From contig NZ_JADCKF010000016.1 of NCBI RefSeq assembly GCF_014982855.1, forward strand, positions 1-64,000: a stretch of DNA of 64,000 bases, given 5' to 3'. This document shows, one piece after another, positions 36,650 through 45,026 of this stretch. Positions within the stretch are counted from its first letter, which is position 1. Each line of letters starts with the position of its first letter. A program made the position numbers and the translations under genes. The DNA is from Pseudoflavonifractor gallinarum. Lineage in GTDB: Bacteria > Bacillota > Clostridia > Oscillospirales > Oscillospiraceae. Below the pieces are notes generated by a model. The model worked only from the letters and a program-made list of their open reading frames with translations. It made no database searches and was not told the DNA's origin.

Positions 36650-36681
36650 GCATGGGCAAAGGCCGAAGCCTTTGCCCATGC
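36650..36681 (-). other. Intercistronic hairpin after the peptide receptor gene
   Basis: GCATGGGCAAAGGC pairs with GCCTTTGCCCATGC around a 4-base loop, between the receptor and permease genes. No T-run follows, so it may act as partial attenuation or a 3' mRNA-stability stem that raises receptor levels over channel levels. Confidence 0.65.
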
Positions 36682-36702
36682 AGCGTGCAGTTGGAAGAAA
36701 GA

Positions 36703-38247
36703 TTAGTAGTGCAGGCCCTCGAAGCGCTCCATGCCGATGGCGGAGAGACCGATGCCCTGCAGGTTGGCCTGACGGGCCACCATGCCGGTCCACTCGTTGA
36801 GGGGCACCCAGATGGCGTCATTGACCAGGATCTCCAGGATCTGCTTGTGGTCGGCGCTGACCGCAGCGGGATCGGGGTTGACCGCGGCGTCATCCACCAG
36901 GGCGTCCACCTCGGGGTTGCTGTAGAAGGAGCGGTTGCCGCCGTCACCCACGCTGTAAGAGGTGAACAGAGGACGGTAGGTGTTGTCGGGCTCGGCGTTG
37001 GCAATCCAGCCGCTGATGGCAGCCTGATGCTCACCCTTGCCGGTGCGCTCATAGAAGGTGGCGGACTCCATCATCTCGATGTTCATGGTCACGCCGATCT
37101 CCTGGAGGTTGGCCTGGATGACGGTGGCGGCGCGGTTGCGGGCATCGCCGGCCAGGTAGCAGGTGAAGGTGAAGCCGTCGCCGTAGCCGGCCTCCGCCAG
37201 CAGCTCCTTGGCCTTGGCGGGATCGTAGGTGTAGATGCCGTCTACTTCCTCATAGCCGATGGCGGCAGAGTTGAAGTACTCGTTGGTGGTCTTGCCGGCG
37301 CCGTTGACCATGGCGGTGAGAACGTCGTCCTTGTTGATGGCGTAGTTCATGGCCTGACGGACCTTCACATTGTCGAAGGGAGCCTTCGTGACGTTGAAGA
37401 GCAGGAACTCGCTGCGGGTAGAACCGAACTCATCCAGAGCCAGGCTCTCGCTCTCGCGGATGCGGTCGGCGTCATTGGCGGGCACATTGAGCATCACGTC
37501 GATCTCGCCGTTCTCCAGAGCGATGGTACGGGAGGTCTCCTCGGGGATGATCTTGAAGATCAGGCCGTCGTTCTGCGCGGCACGCTCGGGATCAAAGTAG
37601 TTATCATACTTGGTCAGCTCAAAGGAGGCGCCGGGGACCCACTCCTTGAAGGTATACTGACCGGTACCCATGGGGGCGTCGGCCAGAGTCTTGCCGCTGG
37701 CCTCCAGCTCCTCGGTGTAGGTCTTGTCCAGAATGGCGGAGCCCATGTGGGCCAGGGAGGAGATCAGCGCGTTGCTGGGAGAGTTGAGGTGGATGACGAA
37801 GTTGAGATCGTCCACCACTTCCACAGACTCGATCATGGAGACCAGATGTCCAACCTTGGCGGACTCCTTCTGGCGCTCCAGAGAGAACTTGACATCCTCG
37901 GAGGTGAGGGTATCGCCGTTATGGAAGGTGACGCCCTCCTTCAGCTTGAAGTTATAGGTCACATCGTCAACGGCCTCCCAGCTCTCGGCCAGGTCGCCCA
38001 CGAACTCGTTCGTGGTCTCGTCCAGCAGGACCAGGGTGCTGTAAATATGACGGGTAGCGTAGCCGGAGGCGGTATCGTTCTGCAGATGGGGGTCCAGAGA
38101 AGACAGGTCAGCGCTGATGCCGATGGTCATCACAGTCTTGTCGGAGTTGTCTCCGGAACCGGAGGAGCCGCAGCCGGCCAGCAGGGACAGGCTGAGGACG
38201 CAGGCCAATGCGAGGCTAACGGTTTTCTTCAGAGTTGGTCTTTTCAT
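36703..38247 (-). CDS. Peptide-binding lipoprotein (OppA/DppA family)
   Basis: This 514-residue extracellular receptor has a lipoprotein signal (MKRPTLKKTVSLALACVLSL, then SLLAGCG) with the lipidated Cys near residue 25, and an SBP_bac_5 domain: TYNFKLKEGVTFHNGDTLTS EDVKF-type opening, VRQAMNYAINKD in the middle and a C-terminal NDAIWVPLNEW. It delivers di- or oligopeptides (some relatives bind nickel, heme or glutathione) to the transporter. The ATG at 38247 has AGGGAG 6 bases upstream; the longer frame has no ribosome site. First gene of the operon. Confidence 0.93.
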   Translation of the reverse strand: MKRPTLKKTVSLALACVLSLSLLAGCGSSGSGDNSDKTVMTIGISADLSSLDPHLQNDTASGYATRHIYSTLVLLDETTNEFVGDLAESWEAVDDVTYNFKLKEGVTFHNGDTLTSEDVKFSLERQKESAKVGHLVSMIESVEVVDDLNFVIHLNSPSNALISSLAHMGSAILDKTYTEELEASGKTLADAPMGTGQYTFKEWVPGASFELTKYDNYFDPERAAQNDGLIFKIIPEETSRTIALENGEIDVMLNVPANDADRIRESESLALDEFGSTRSEFLLFNVTKAPFDNVKVRQAMNYAINKDDVLTAMVNGAGKTTNEYFNSAAIGYEEVDGIYTYDPAKAKELLAEAGYGDGFTFTCYLAGDARNRAATVIQANLQEIGVTMNIEMMESATFYERTGKGEHQAAISGWIANAEPDNTYRPLFTSYSVGDGGNRSFYSNPEVDALVDDAAVNPDPAAVSADHKQILEILVNDAIWVPLNEWTGMVARQANLQGIGLSAIGMERFEGLHY

Positions 38248-38380
38248 AATATCTCCCTTCTTTTCGCGACAATTTCCCTTCACAACATACCGTGAAACTA
38301 TGTGGGAGCCGGACTGCATTTTAAAACGGACAGGCCTTGCCACAGCACACACTACTGTGAAAAAGAATATGGTAAAACTA

Positions 38381-38408
38381 ATTATATCATATTACACCCA
38401 AAAGACAA
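38381..38408 (-). promoter_or_regulatory. Promoter of the peptide importer operon
   Basis: On the minus strand TTGTCT (38403-38408) and TATAAT (38381-38386) are 16 bases apart, about 130 bases upstream of the receptor gene. The remaining gene-free stretch 38248-38628 holds only this promoter and the terminator at 38544-38594. Confidence 0.6.
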
Positions 38409-38543
38409 TATTTTTTGCAGGAAGAATCAAAGAGAACATGCGCAATATTTTGCCAGCCATGGAGAACGGGTAACCATACCTTAATACAAGTGGAAATTTT
38501 TGCATAAAAAATTTGGATAACATGCAAAGTGAGCGTGAAAAAA

Positions 38544-38594
38544 CAAAAACAACGAGGAGCGGATGTCCAAGCGGATCCGACCTCGTTGTTTTTG
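38544..38594. terminator. Terminator of the nucleobase permease gene
   Basis: CAAAAACAACGAGG pairs with CCTCGTTGTTTTTG across a 23-base loop that itself can fold. It lies just downstream of the leftward permease gene and upstream of the peptide operon promoter. Confidence 0.85.
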
Positions 38595-38628
38595 TAAAAA
38601 GATTGTCGATGGTTGGAGATATGGCTTC

Positions 38629-39969
38629 TTACTTGCTCTCCACCTGTGTATTCTCCTCAGATACGGCAGGGACAGCCTTGTCCTTGGGAAGGATCAGGTT
38701 GAGCAGAATGGCGGAGAAAGCCGTTCCGGGGATGCCGTTGATGAGGGCGGAGACATAGAAGGGATAGTCGGCCAGAGCAGTCGGTGTGGCACTGAAGCCG
38801 AGACCAATGGCCAGAGACACAGCGATGAGGAGCATATCCCGCTCTGAGAGCTGCTGCTGTCCCAGCATCTTCAGGCCGTTTGCGGCGATGCTGCCGAAGA
38901 CCACCAGGGTGGCTCCGCCGATGACCGGGGTGGGGATGAGGGAGAGGAAGGCGGCGAGCTTGGGAATGAAGCCCAGCACCACCATAAATCCGCCGGCCGC
39001 GGCCACTACATAGCGGCTCTTGACGCCGGTCACGCCGATGAGGCCGATGTTGCCGCTGTAAGAGATGGTGGGGGTGGAGTTGAAGAGGGCGCCCAGAATG
39101 CTGGCGACGCCATCACAGACCACGCCGCGGGAGAGATCTTCTTTGGTGGCCACACGGTTGGCCGCAATAAAGGCCACGGTGGAGGTGTCGCCCAGGAACT
39201 CCACCAGATTGACCAGAGTCAGCAGGGCCATGATGATGATGGCGGACAGCTTGAAGGAGATGCCGAAGTGGAGGGGCTGGGGCAGGGAGAACCAGGAGGA
39301 CTCATTCAGAGAGGAGAAGTCCACCATGCCCAGCGCAGCGGAGAGCAGGAACCCGGCAATCAGGGCGATCAGGACAGAGGCGCCTTTTACAAAGCCCTTT
39401 CCCCAGGCATTGAGTACAATGACGATGACCAGCGTGAAGAGGGCCACACCGTAGTTTTGCAGGCTTCCGTAGGTGGGGCTGTCGCTACCGCCAGCACAGT
39501 ACCCCACAGCGACGCTGACCAGGGTGAGGCCGATCACCATGATGACACAGCCCATGGCCACAGGGGGAAAGACCTTGCGGATAAATTTGACGCTGACCGC
39601 ACCGAAGAGGGCCACGGCCACACCGCATACCAGGCTGGCGCCGATGAAGGCGGGGAAGCCATAGGCCTGGGAGATGGCGATGGCAGGTGTCACGAAGGTA
39701 AAGGTGGCGCCCAGAATGATGGGCAGGCGGTTACCCACCGGACCCACGCCCAGAGACTGGAGGATGGTGCCCACGCCGGCAATAAAGATGCTGCACTGGA
39801 GCATGAGGGTGATCTCCGCGCTGGAGAAGCCCAGGCTGGAACCGATGATGAGAGGAATGGCCAGGGTGCTGGCCAGGAAGAGAAGGACGTGCTGAAGACA
39901 CAGAGGAATCAACTCGGGAACAGGGGGCTTTTCGTTCAGTTCATAAGTACGCGGCGCCTTGTGGTTCAT
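38629..39969 (-). CDS. Nucleobase permease, NCS2 (uracil/xanthine) family
   Basis: The 446-residue membrane protein has about 12-14 segments. NCS2 marks are LCLQHVLLFLASTLAIPLII near the N-terminus, LPIILGATFTFVTPA, VAFIAANRVATKEDLSRGVV and SYSGNIGLIGVTGVKSR. It would import a purine or pyrimidine base with protons. The AGGAGG site is upstream of the ATG. It lies 45 bases downstream of the deaminase gene on the same strand, so import and deamination of one base are probably linked. Confidence 0.9.
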   Translation of the reverse strand: MNHKAPRTYELNEKPPVPELIPLCLQHVLLFLASTLAIPLIIGSSLGFSSAEITLMLQCSIFIAGVGTILQSLGVGPVGNRLPIILGATFTFVTPAIAISQAYGFPAFIGASLVCGVAVALFGAVSVKFIRKVFPPVAMGCVIMVIGLTLVSVAVGYCAGGSDSPTYGSLQNYGVALFTLVIVIVLNAWGKGFVKGASVLIALIAGFLLSAALGMVDFSSLNESSWFSLPQPLHFGISFKLSAIIIMALLTLVNLVEFLGDTSTVAFIAANRVATKEDLSRGVVCDGVASILGALFNSTPTISYSGNIGLIGVTGVKSRYVVAAAGGFMVVLGFIPKLAAFLSLIPTPVIGGATLVVFGSIAANGLKMLGQQQLSERDMLLIAVSLAIGLGFSATPTALADYPFYVSALINGIPGTAFSAILLNLILPKDKAVPAVSEENTQVESK

Positions 39970-40014
39970 ACAGAATTTCCTCCTTTTGCTTTCTCCCTAT
40001 GGATTTGATAAACC

Positions 40015-41415
40015 TTATAAATCGTCTCTCAGAGCGGGCTGACGCACGGAGGCGCGCTCCAGCATGCTGCGGGTGGCCTTGCGGATCCAGTGTGCGGTCT
40101 CCCGTTCCGGAATGGTCGTGAGAGCGCCGTGCTCCACCACCACCTTGCCGTTGACCAGAACGGTATCCACCATGCGCGGATCACCGCTGAGCACGATACA
40201 GGCCGCCGGGTCATTCTGTCCGCCGGCATAGGAGAATTGACTCCAGTCAAAGAGGACCAGATCGGCCGCCATGCCGGGGGCCAGGTAGCCGATGTCGTCC
40301 CGGCCCAACACCTGTGCGCCGCCGGCGGTGGCCATCCGGAGCACCTGCTCGGCCGAGGTAGCCCGGCTGCCCCATTTCAGCTGGTTGACCAGATAGCAGT
40401 TGCGGATCTCGCCCATCATGTTGGAGGCGTTGTTGCTGGCGGCTCCGTCGACGCCCAGGCCGATGGCCGCGCCTGCCTCCAGAAAATCGGGGACACGGCA
40501 CACGCCGGAGCTGAGGAACATATTGGAGTTGGGGCAGTGGGCGATGCCCGTCCCGGTGTCGGCAAAGAGGCGGACCTCCTCGTCGGTGAGCTGGACGCAG
40601 TGGGCAAAGTAGAACTGCTTGCCGAACCAGCCCATCCGGCGCATATATTCCACCGGGCGGCAGCCGTGCCGCTCCATGGAGATGGCCAGCTCACCCTGGC
40701 TCTCGCCCAGGTGGGTGTGACACTGCACGTTCCGCTTCAGGGCCAGGTCCCGCAGCCGCTGCACGATCTCATCGGTCTCAAAGGGGGGCCAGCACAGGGA
40801 GAGGCCGATCTGACACATGGAGAAGCGGCTGGTGTCATGGTAGGTATCGATGAGCCGCTCCGCATCCGCGACGATGTCATCGGCGGACTCCACCAGATCG
40901 TCGGGCACATGGCCGCAGCCCTGGGAGCGGCCAATGGTGATGCCGCCCCGGGTGGGATGGAACCGGATGCCCAGCTCTGCGGCCGCTTCGATCTCCACAT
41001 CGGTCAGCCGCTGAGTGCCCTGGGGATGGACATACATATGGTCCGAAGAGGTAGTACAGCCTGTTTTCAGAAGGTCTCCCAGGCCCACGAGGGCCCCGGC
41101 GCGGACCAGCTCGGGATTGATCTCACGGAAAATATCATAGACCACCATGAGCCACGGCTCCAGCTTCAGACCATTTGCAATGTGGATATTGCGCACCAGG
41201 GACTGGAAGGTGTGGTGGTGGGTATTGACAAAGCCAGGAGTGATGATTTTCCCTGTGGCGTCGATCACCTGGACGGGCCCGGGGCCGGCGTCCAGGTTGG
41301 GACCGATCTCTAAAATCTGGTTATCCTCCAGCAGCAGATCCGCATTTCGGTAACGGGTACCCTTGGGATCCATGGTAAGGATCCAGTCGGCATGTTTGAT
41401 CAGGGTGCGCGGCAT
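40015..41415 (-). CDS. Amidohydrolase, 8-oxoguanine deaminase-like
   Basis: This 466-residue metal-dependent deaminase has the metal ligands in PGFVNTHHHTFQSLVRN (HxH), VQCHTHLGES, FAHCVQLTDEE and GLGVDGAASNNASNMMGE. It matches the 8-oxoguanine/hydroxyatrazine aminohydrolase group, which acts on amino-substituted nitrogen rings. The neighbour is a nucleobase permease, and transcription is likely repressed by the divergent TetR gene, whose operator candidate lies within the 5' leader. GAGGAGG precedes the ATG. Confidence 0.85.
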   Translation of the reverse strand: MPRTLIKHADWILTMDPKGTRYRNADLLLEDNQILEIGPNLDAGPGPVQVIDATGKIITPGFVNTHHHTFQSLVRNIHIANGLKLEPWLMVVYDIFREINPELVRAGALVGLGDLLKTGCTTSSDHMYVHPQGTQRLTDVEIEAAAELGIRFHPTRGGITIGRSQGCGHVPDDLVESADDIVADAERLIDTYHDTSRFSMCQIGLSLCWPPFETDEIVQRLRDLALKRNVQCHTHLGESQGELAISMERHGCRPVEYMRRMGWFGKQFYFAHCVQLTDEEVRLFADTGTGIAHCPNSNMFLSSGVCRVPDFLEAGAAIGLGVDGAASNNASNMMGEIRNCYLVNQLKWGSRATSAEQVLRMATAGGAQVLGRDDIGYLAPGMAADLVLFDWSQFSYAGGQNDPAACIVLSGDPRMVDTVLVNGKVVVEHGALTTIPERETAHWIRKATRSMLERASVRQPALRDDL

Positions 41416-41434
41416 GGCATTGCCTCCTCAAAAT

Positions 41435-41452
41435 ACTGACTGATTAGTCAGT
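41435..41452. promoter_or_regulatory. Operator-like palindrome in front of the deaminase operon
   Basis: ACTGACT-GATT-AGTCAGT is a perfect 7-base inverted repeat with a 4-base spacer. It lies just downstream of the minus-strand -10 box at 41469-41474, where a bound TetR dimer would block early transcription, and the TetR gene is divergent and adjacent. Confidence 0.7.
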
Positions 41453-41468
41453 CAAATTTCTTGCTATC

Positions 41469-41497
41469 ATCATACGCCCCTTGTGCGCTTTGGTCAA
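41469..41497 (-). promoter_or_regulatory. Promoter of the deaminase-permease operon
   Basis: On the minus strand TTGACC (41492-41497) and TATGAT (41469-41474) have a 17-base spacer. The predicted start of transcription is near 41462, so the palindrome at 41435-41452 falls at about +10 to +27. Confidence 0.65.
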
Positions 41498-41639
41498 TTG
41501 ACTATTTTAGAGAAAAAATAGGATAAAAAATTATACAAAAAGCCGAATGGGAGCCGGGGGAGACGGGAGCCTTGCAAAGTGCCCCGTTTCTTTCTATAAT
41601 TTTTAAGAGATAGATTTTACCGAGAAAAGGGTGAACGAT

Positions 41640-42239
41640 GTGCCTCGTACTTTGCAGGAACAGCGTATTTTGGATGCGGCCCTCCGGGTGATGGCCAAAT
41701 ATTCCATCAGCGGGACCCGGATGCATCTGATTGCGGAGGAGGCGGGCATGGCCGCGTCCAATCTGCATTACCATTTCAAGACAAAGCATGATCTGCTTCT
41801 GGCCCTGCTGGCGGAGATACAGGACCGGTTTGACCAGGAACGCAGCGGGCTTATGCTGCAGGAGACCCATTCCCTGCGGGAGCGGCTGGCGGTCTTTTTT
41901 GAGCAGAAGAAGGCGCTCATTCTGGAGCAGCCCCGCTATGACAAGGTCCAGTTTGATTTTTGGCTTTTGGGCCAGTCGGATGAGACGGTCAAGCAGGATT
42001 TCCGCCGCTCCTTTGACCACTGGAGAGGGCATCTGGTGGAGAGCATGCTGGAATTTTATCCGCAGATGGAAGCGGAGTATGCCAAGGATCTCTCCTACAC
42101 GCTGATATCCCTGATGATGGGAGCCTCCATGCAGTATCTGAATGGAGATGGCGTATCCCTGGATCGATATTTTTCGCAGTGCTTGGATATGGTGATCGGA
42201 AAAATCGAAGCGGACTATGGTCCGTCCCTCATCAAATAG
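41640..42239 (+). CDS. TetR-family transcriptional regulator
   Basis: This 199-residue repressor has an N-terminal helix-turn-helix (ILDAALRVMAKYSISGTRMH followed by LIAEEAGMAASNLHYHFKTK) and a helical ligand-binding C-terminus. GTG at 41640 is preferred: AAAAGG lies 9 bases upstream, whereas the GTG at 41631 abuts it. It is divergent from the deaminase-permease operon with a palindrome between, so it probably represses that operon until a nucleobase-like ligand binds. Confidence 0.87.
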   Translation: MPRTLQEQRILDAALRVMAKYSISGTRMHLIAEEAGMAASNLHYHFKTKHDLLLALLAEIQDRFDQERSGLMLQETHSLRERLAVFFEQKKALILEQPRYDKVQFDFWLLGQSDETVKQDFRRSFDHWRGHLVESMLEFYPQMEAEYAKDLSYTLISLMMGASMQYLNGDGVSLDRYFSQCLDMVIGKIEADYGPSLIK

Positions 42240-42249
42240 AAATTGAAAA

Positions 42250-42289
42250 ACGGGCCCCCCGCAGTGAGCAAGCACTGCGGGGGCCCGTC
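42250..42289. terminator. Terminator between the TetR and 5'-nucleotidase genes
   Basis: ACGGGCCCCCCGCAGTG pairs with CACTGCGGGGGCCCGT around a short loop. T-runs on both sides are weak, but the stem lies between two convergent genes. Confidence 0.75.
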
Positions 42290-42328
42290 TATTTCAAGAG
42301 GTTGGATGATGGGAAGGGCGGGAAAGGA

Positions 42329-44482
42329 TCAGTTCAGAGCGCCGCTGCCCTCCTGGGGATTGAGGATGGTGATGCGGCCATCCAGAGCCGGAGCAATGGA
42401 GCCCTGCGCCTTGATGTACTCGCTGACCACATTGCGGTAATAGTCGTTGGTACGGTTGATCAGCTTACAGCCGGGCAGATCCTGGGTTGCCATTTCCCCG
42501 TTGTGTCCCTCGCCGTTTTCGGGATTGAGGACGTTGAGCATAGTGTAGCCATCTCCGCCGCCGCACATGAAGTCATTGCAGGCCAGGGTATACCAGGCAT
42601 TGAGATCCAGCGGAGTTCCGTCCTCCAGCGTCACAGAGACGATGCGCTCGCCCGCGGGCTTGGAGCCGTCAAAGGTGTACTTGATGCCCGAGACCTGGGG
42701 GAACTTGCCGTTGGTGGTGGGATATCCGTCCACGCCGTTCTCCAGGGCGTCCCACACGGTCTGACCGGTGACCTCCACCAGCGTGACCTTGTTGTCAAAG
42801 GGGAGCATGGCAAACACGTCGCCCACGGTCACATCGCCTGCGGTGAGGCCGGCACGGATACCGCCGCCATTCTGAATGGCGATGTCGGCGTCACAGTAAT
42901 CGCGCAGGGCGTCGGCGGACAGGTTGCCCAGGGGGCTCTCCTGGGTGCGCACCAGGGGGCTGGACCAGGCGATGTCAGAGGCGCACTGTCCGATGACCAC
43001 GTCCATCTGGGCATCCAGGTCGGCCTGATAGTCCTCCAGGATGGCCTTGACCTCGGGGTCCTCAGGCACGTCGGAGGAGAGGATGATCTGATTGAAGGTA
43101 TAGCCCAGAACCTCGCCGTCCTTGATGTTCAGGTTGGTCTGGTTGACGCAGGTGCCTACGCCGCCGGGATTCACCACCACGGTGTCCTCAATGTTCAGAG
43201 GACGGCCGAAGATGTCGTTTCCGCCGCCGATCTCCAGATCAATTCCGTCGATCTTGGTGGGGACGGTGTTGTTATGGCTGTGGAGATGGGAGAGAAGGAT
43301 GACCACATCCGACTCGGCGCTGGCCTTGGTGACGGTCTCCTGGCCCACTTCCCACTGGTCATGGAAGTCGATGTCCTGGGTGTTGGAGTAGTGGGTAGTG
43401 GCCTTGCTGCCGTCGTCGGTGAGACCAACGATGGCCACCTTCAGGCCGCCTACTTCCTTGACGATATAGGGATCAAACTGCTCGGGATAGGTGCCGTCCT
43501 TCCAGAAGGTATTGGCGGAGAGCATGGCGTATTCCGCACGGTCCGCCAGGGAGAGCAGATTCTCAAAGGAGTAGTCGAAGTCGTGGTTTCCCAGCACCGT
43601 GGCGTCGTAGCCCTGGGCATTCATAACGTCCACACTGGACTTACCCAGCGAAATATTGGCCAGATCGGTGTTGTAGGGGGAGTCGCCTCCGTCAATGATC
43701 AGGGTGTTGGGGTTGCGGCGCTTTGCCTCGTCAAAGAGCCAGGCAGCCCGGGCCGAACCGCCCACCTGGATCCGGGAGCCGGAAGGCGTGTAGGGGACCA
43801 TATTGCCGTGGATATCCGAGGTGGACATGGTGGTGAGAATGGTCAGGTCCTGGATGGCGGTATCCAGCAGCAGAGCCGCCTCGCCGCGGGTCATGACGGT
43901 ATCATCCAGAGTGAGGCCTTCCGGGAGCAGTCCGTCCGCCTGGCCCTGGGCCAGGAAGTCCATCTCCTTGTCCGCACCGTAGACCGCCTTCATCACGGCC
44001 AGGGCAAACTCGGTCCGGGTCATGGTCTTGTCCCCCTGGAAGGAGCCGTCGATCTGTTCCATCAGGCGGGCCTCCAGCACCGTATTGGCCACAGTCTCAG
44101 CCCAGGTACCCACGGCATCGGGAGCGGCGGGCATAAGAGCGGCATCCAGTGTGGCTACCGTGGTGGAAGTGGAGTAGAAAGCTTTGGTGGTAGGCTCCGG
44201 AATGGTGCCGTCCTCACCGGCCTCGGGCGCGGGGGCTTCCATGGAAAAGACCGGGACCAGGCAGAAGGCGTTGTAGAGCATAGAGGCGGCGGCTGAACGG
44301 GTCAGGGCCTCCTCCGGGCGGTAGGAACCGGTGCCGTCACCCTGGAGCACACCGCGCTGGACAAGGTTGTCGATGCTCTGGGCGTAGGGACCGGAGACAT
44401 CGCTCAGAGAGGCTGCAGAGGCGGGGATAGAGACCGCAAGGCTCAGGGCCAGAGACAGGGGGAGAATGCGCATCTTTTTCAT
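42329..44482 (-). CDS. SLH-anchored 5'-nucleotidase/metallophosphoesterase
   Basis: This 717-residue secreted protein has a signal peptide (MKKMRILPLSLALSLAVSIP, cleavage after ASA), three SLH-like repeats at about residues 30-215, a metallophosphoesterase domain (TSDIHGNMVPY, IDGGDSPYNTDL, VLGNHDFDY, LLSHLHSHNN) and a 5'-nucleotidase C-terminal domain (NGGGIRAGL, NDFMCGGGDGY). It would dephosphorylate extracellular nucleotides at the cell wall so that the bases or nucleosides can be imported. Two base/nucleoside transporters are encoded nearby. The ATG at 44482 has GAGGAG 7 bases upstream; the ATG at 44488 is too close. Confidence 0.9.
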   Translation of the reverse strand: MKKMRILPLSLALSLAVSIPASAASLSDVSGPYAQSIDNLVQRGVLQGDGTGSYRPEEALTRSAAASMLYNAFCLVPVFSMEAPAPEAGEDGTIPEPTTKAFYSTSTTVATLDAALMPAAPDAVGTWAETVANTVLEARLMEQIDGSFQGDKTMTRTEFALAVMKAVYGADKEMDFLAQGQADGLLPEGLTLDDTVMTRGEAALLLDTAIQDLTILTTMSTSDIHGNMVPYTPSGSRIQVGGSARAAWLFDEAKRRNPNTLIIDGGDSPYNTDLANISLGKSSVDVMNAQGYDATVLGNHDFDYSFENLLSLADRAEYAMLSANTFWKDGTYPEQFDPYIVKEVGGLKVAIVGLTDDGSKATTHYSNTQDIDFHDQWEVGQETVTKASAESDVVILLSHLHSHNNTVPTKIDGIDLEIGGGNDIFGRPLNIEDTVVVNPGGVGTCVNQTNLNIKDGEVLGYTFNQIILSSDVPEDPEVKAILEDYQADLDAQMDVVIGQCASDIAWSSPLVRTQESPLGNLSADALRDYCDADIAIQNGGGIRAGLTAGDVTVGDVFAMLPFDNKVTLVEVTGQTVWDALENGVDGYPTTNGKFPQVSGIKYTFDGSKPAGERIVSVTLEDGTPLDLNAWYTLACNDFMCGGGDGYTMLNVLNPENGEGHNGEMATQDLPGCKLINRTNDYYRNVVSEYIKAQGSIAPALDGRITILNPQEGSGALN

Positions 44483-44525
44483 AATCATGCTCCTCATCTC
44501 AAAATTTTCGTATAAGAACAAATTA

Positions 44526-44554
44526 AGTATAGCAAGGAATCAAACGCTGTGCAA
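44526..44554 (-). promoter_or_regulatory. Promoter of the SLH 5'-nucleotidase gene
   Basis: On the minus strand TTGCAC (44549-44554) and TATACT (44526-44531) have a 17-base spacer, about 40 bases upstream of the gene. Confidence 0.6.
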
Positions 44555-44636
44555 GAGAGGCGGACGTAATGAATGTGTAAGGAAAGAAAAGAGGGCGAAA
44601 AATTGGGACGACGGACGGGAAGGCGGCCAGGAATAC

Positions 44637-44665
44637 TTGACAAAGAACGTGTGGGATGATATAAT
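44637..44665 (+). promoter_or_regulatory. Promoter of the T-box/trpB unit
   Basis: TTGACA (44637-44642) and TATAAT (44660-44665) are both perfect consensus boxes with a 17-base spacer. Transcription should start near 44672. Confidence 0.88.
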
Positions 44666-44671
44666 GCAGAA

Positions 44672-44967
44672 AATTTAATAAACTAAACCAATGAAGCGGA
44701 GATAACGGCAGTCATGCCCTCACAGAGAGCCTGCGGCGCTGGAAAGCAGGCAGGACACAGGCTGTCAAATGGACCGCAGAGGGTGTGGGGAAACGGGAGA
44801 TTCCGGAGTATCCGCAACGTGTGGCATACGTTAGTTGCCGGGGATATGTTGGTATCCTATGGAGTGTGCGGGGATGACCCGTGAATACAAGGTGGCACCG
44901 CGGATGATAGCGCTATGATTCGTCCTTGGCAGAAGAGTTGGTTCTGTCAGGGACGTTTTTGTTTTTT
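44672..44967 (+). promoter_or_regulatory. T-box leader, tryptophan-specific, upstream of trpB
   Basis: T-box leaders read the charging state of a tRNA and stop or allow transcription. The T-box sequence AAGGTGGCACCGCGG is at 44889-44903. It is followed by a terminator stem (CGTCC...GGGACG, 44921-44955) and a T-rich run. Stem I features (GAGAGCC, and GGAAAGCAGGC) lie near 44726-44751. A UGG codon at 44770-44772, followed by ACC, sits where the specifier is expected, giving tryptophan, which agrees with trpB downstream. The specifier position is inferred by eye, not by folding. Confidence 0.88.
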
Positions 44968-45026
44968 CGGAAAACATCCGGGACAACATGCCGGAACGAT
45001 ATGGAATACGTCAGGAGGAGAAAAAC

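Noticed and set aside
35689-38295. An 868-codon open frame on the plus strand
   Set aside because: It is the complement of the peptide permease and receptor genes. High GC content keeps the opposite frame open.
41521-41640. Promoter of the TetR gene
   Set aside because: TTGACT at 41498 has no acceptable -10 box at the right distance on the plus strand, so no site is listed.
42179-44296. A 705-codon open frame on the plus strand
   Set aside because: It is antisense to the SLH-anchored 5'-nucleotidase, whose motifs are clear.
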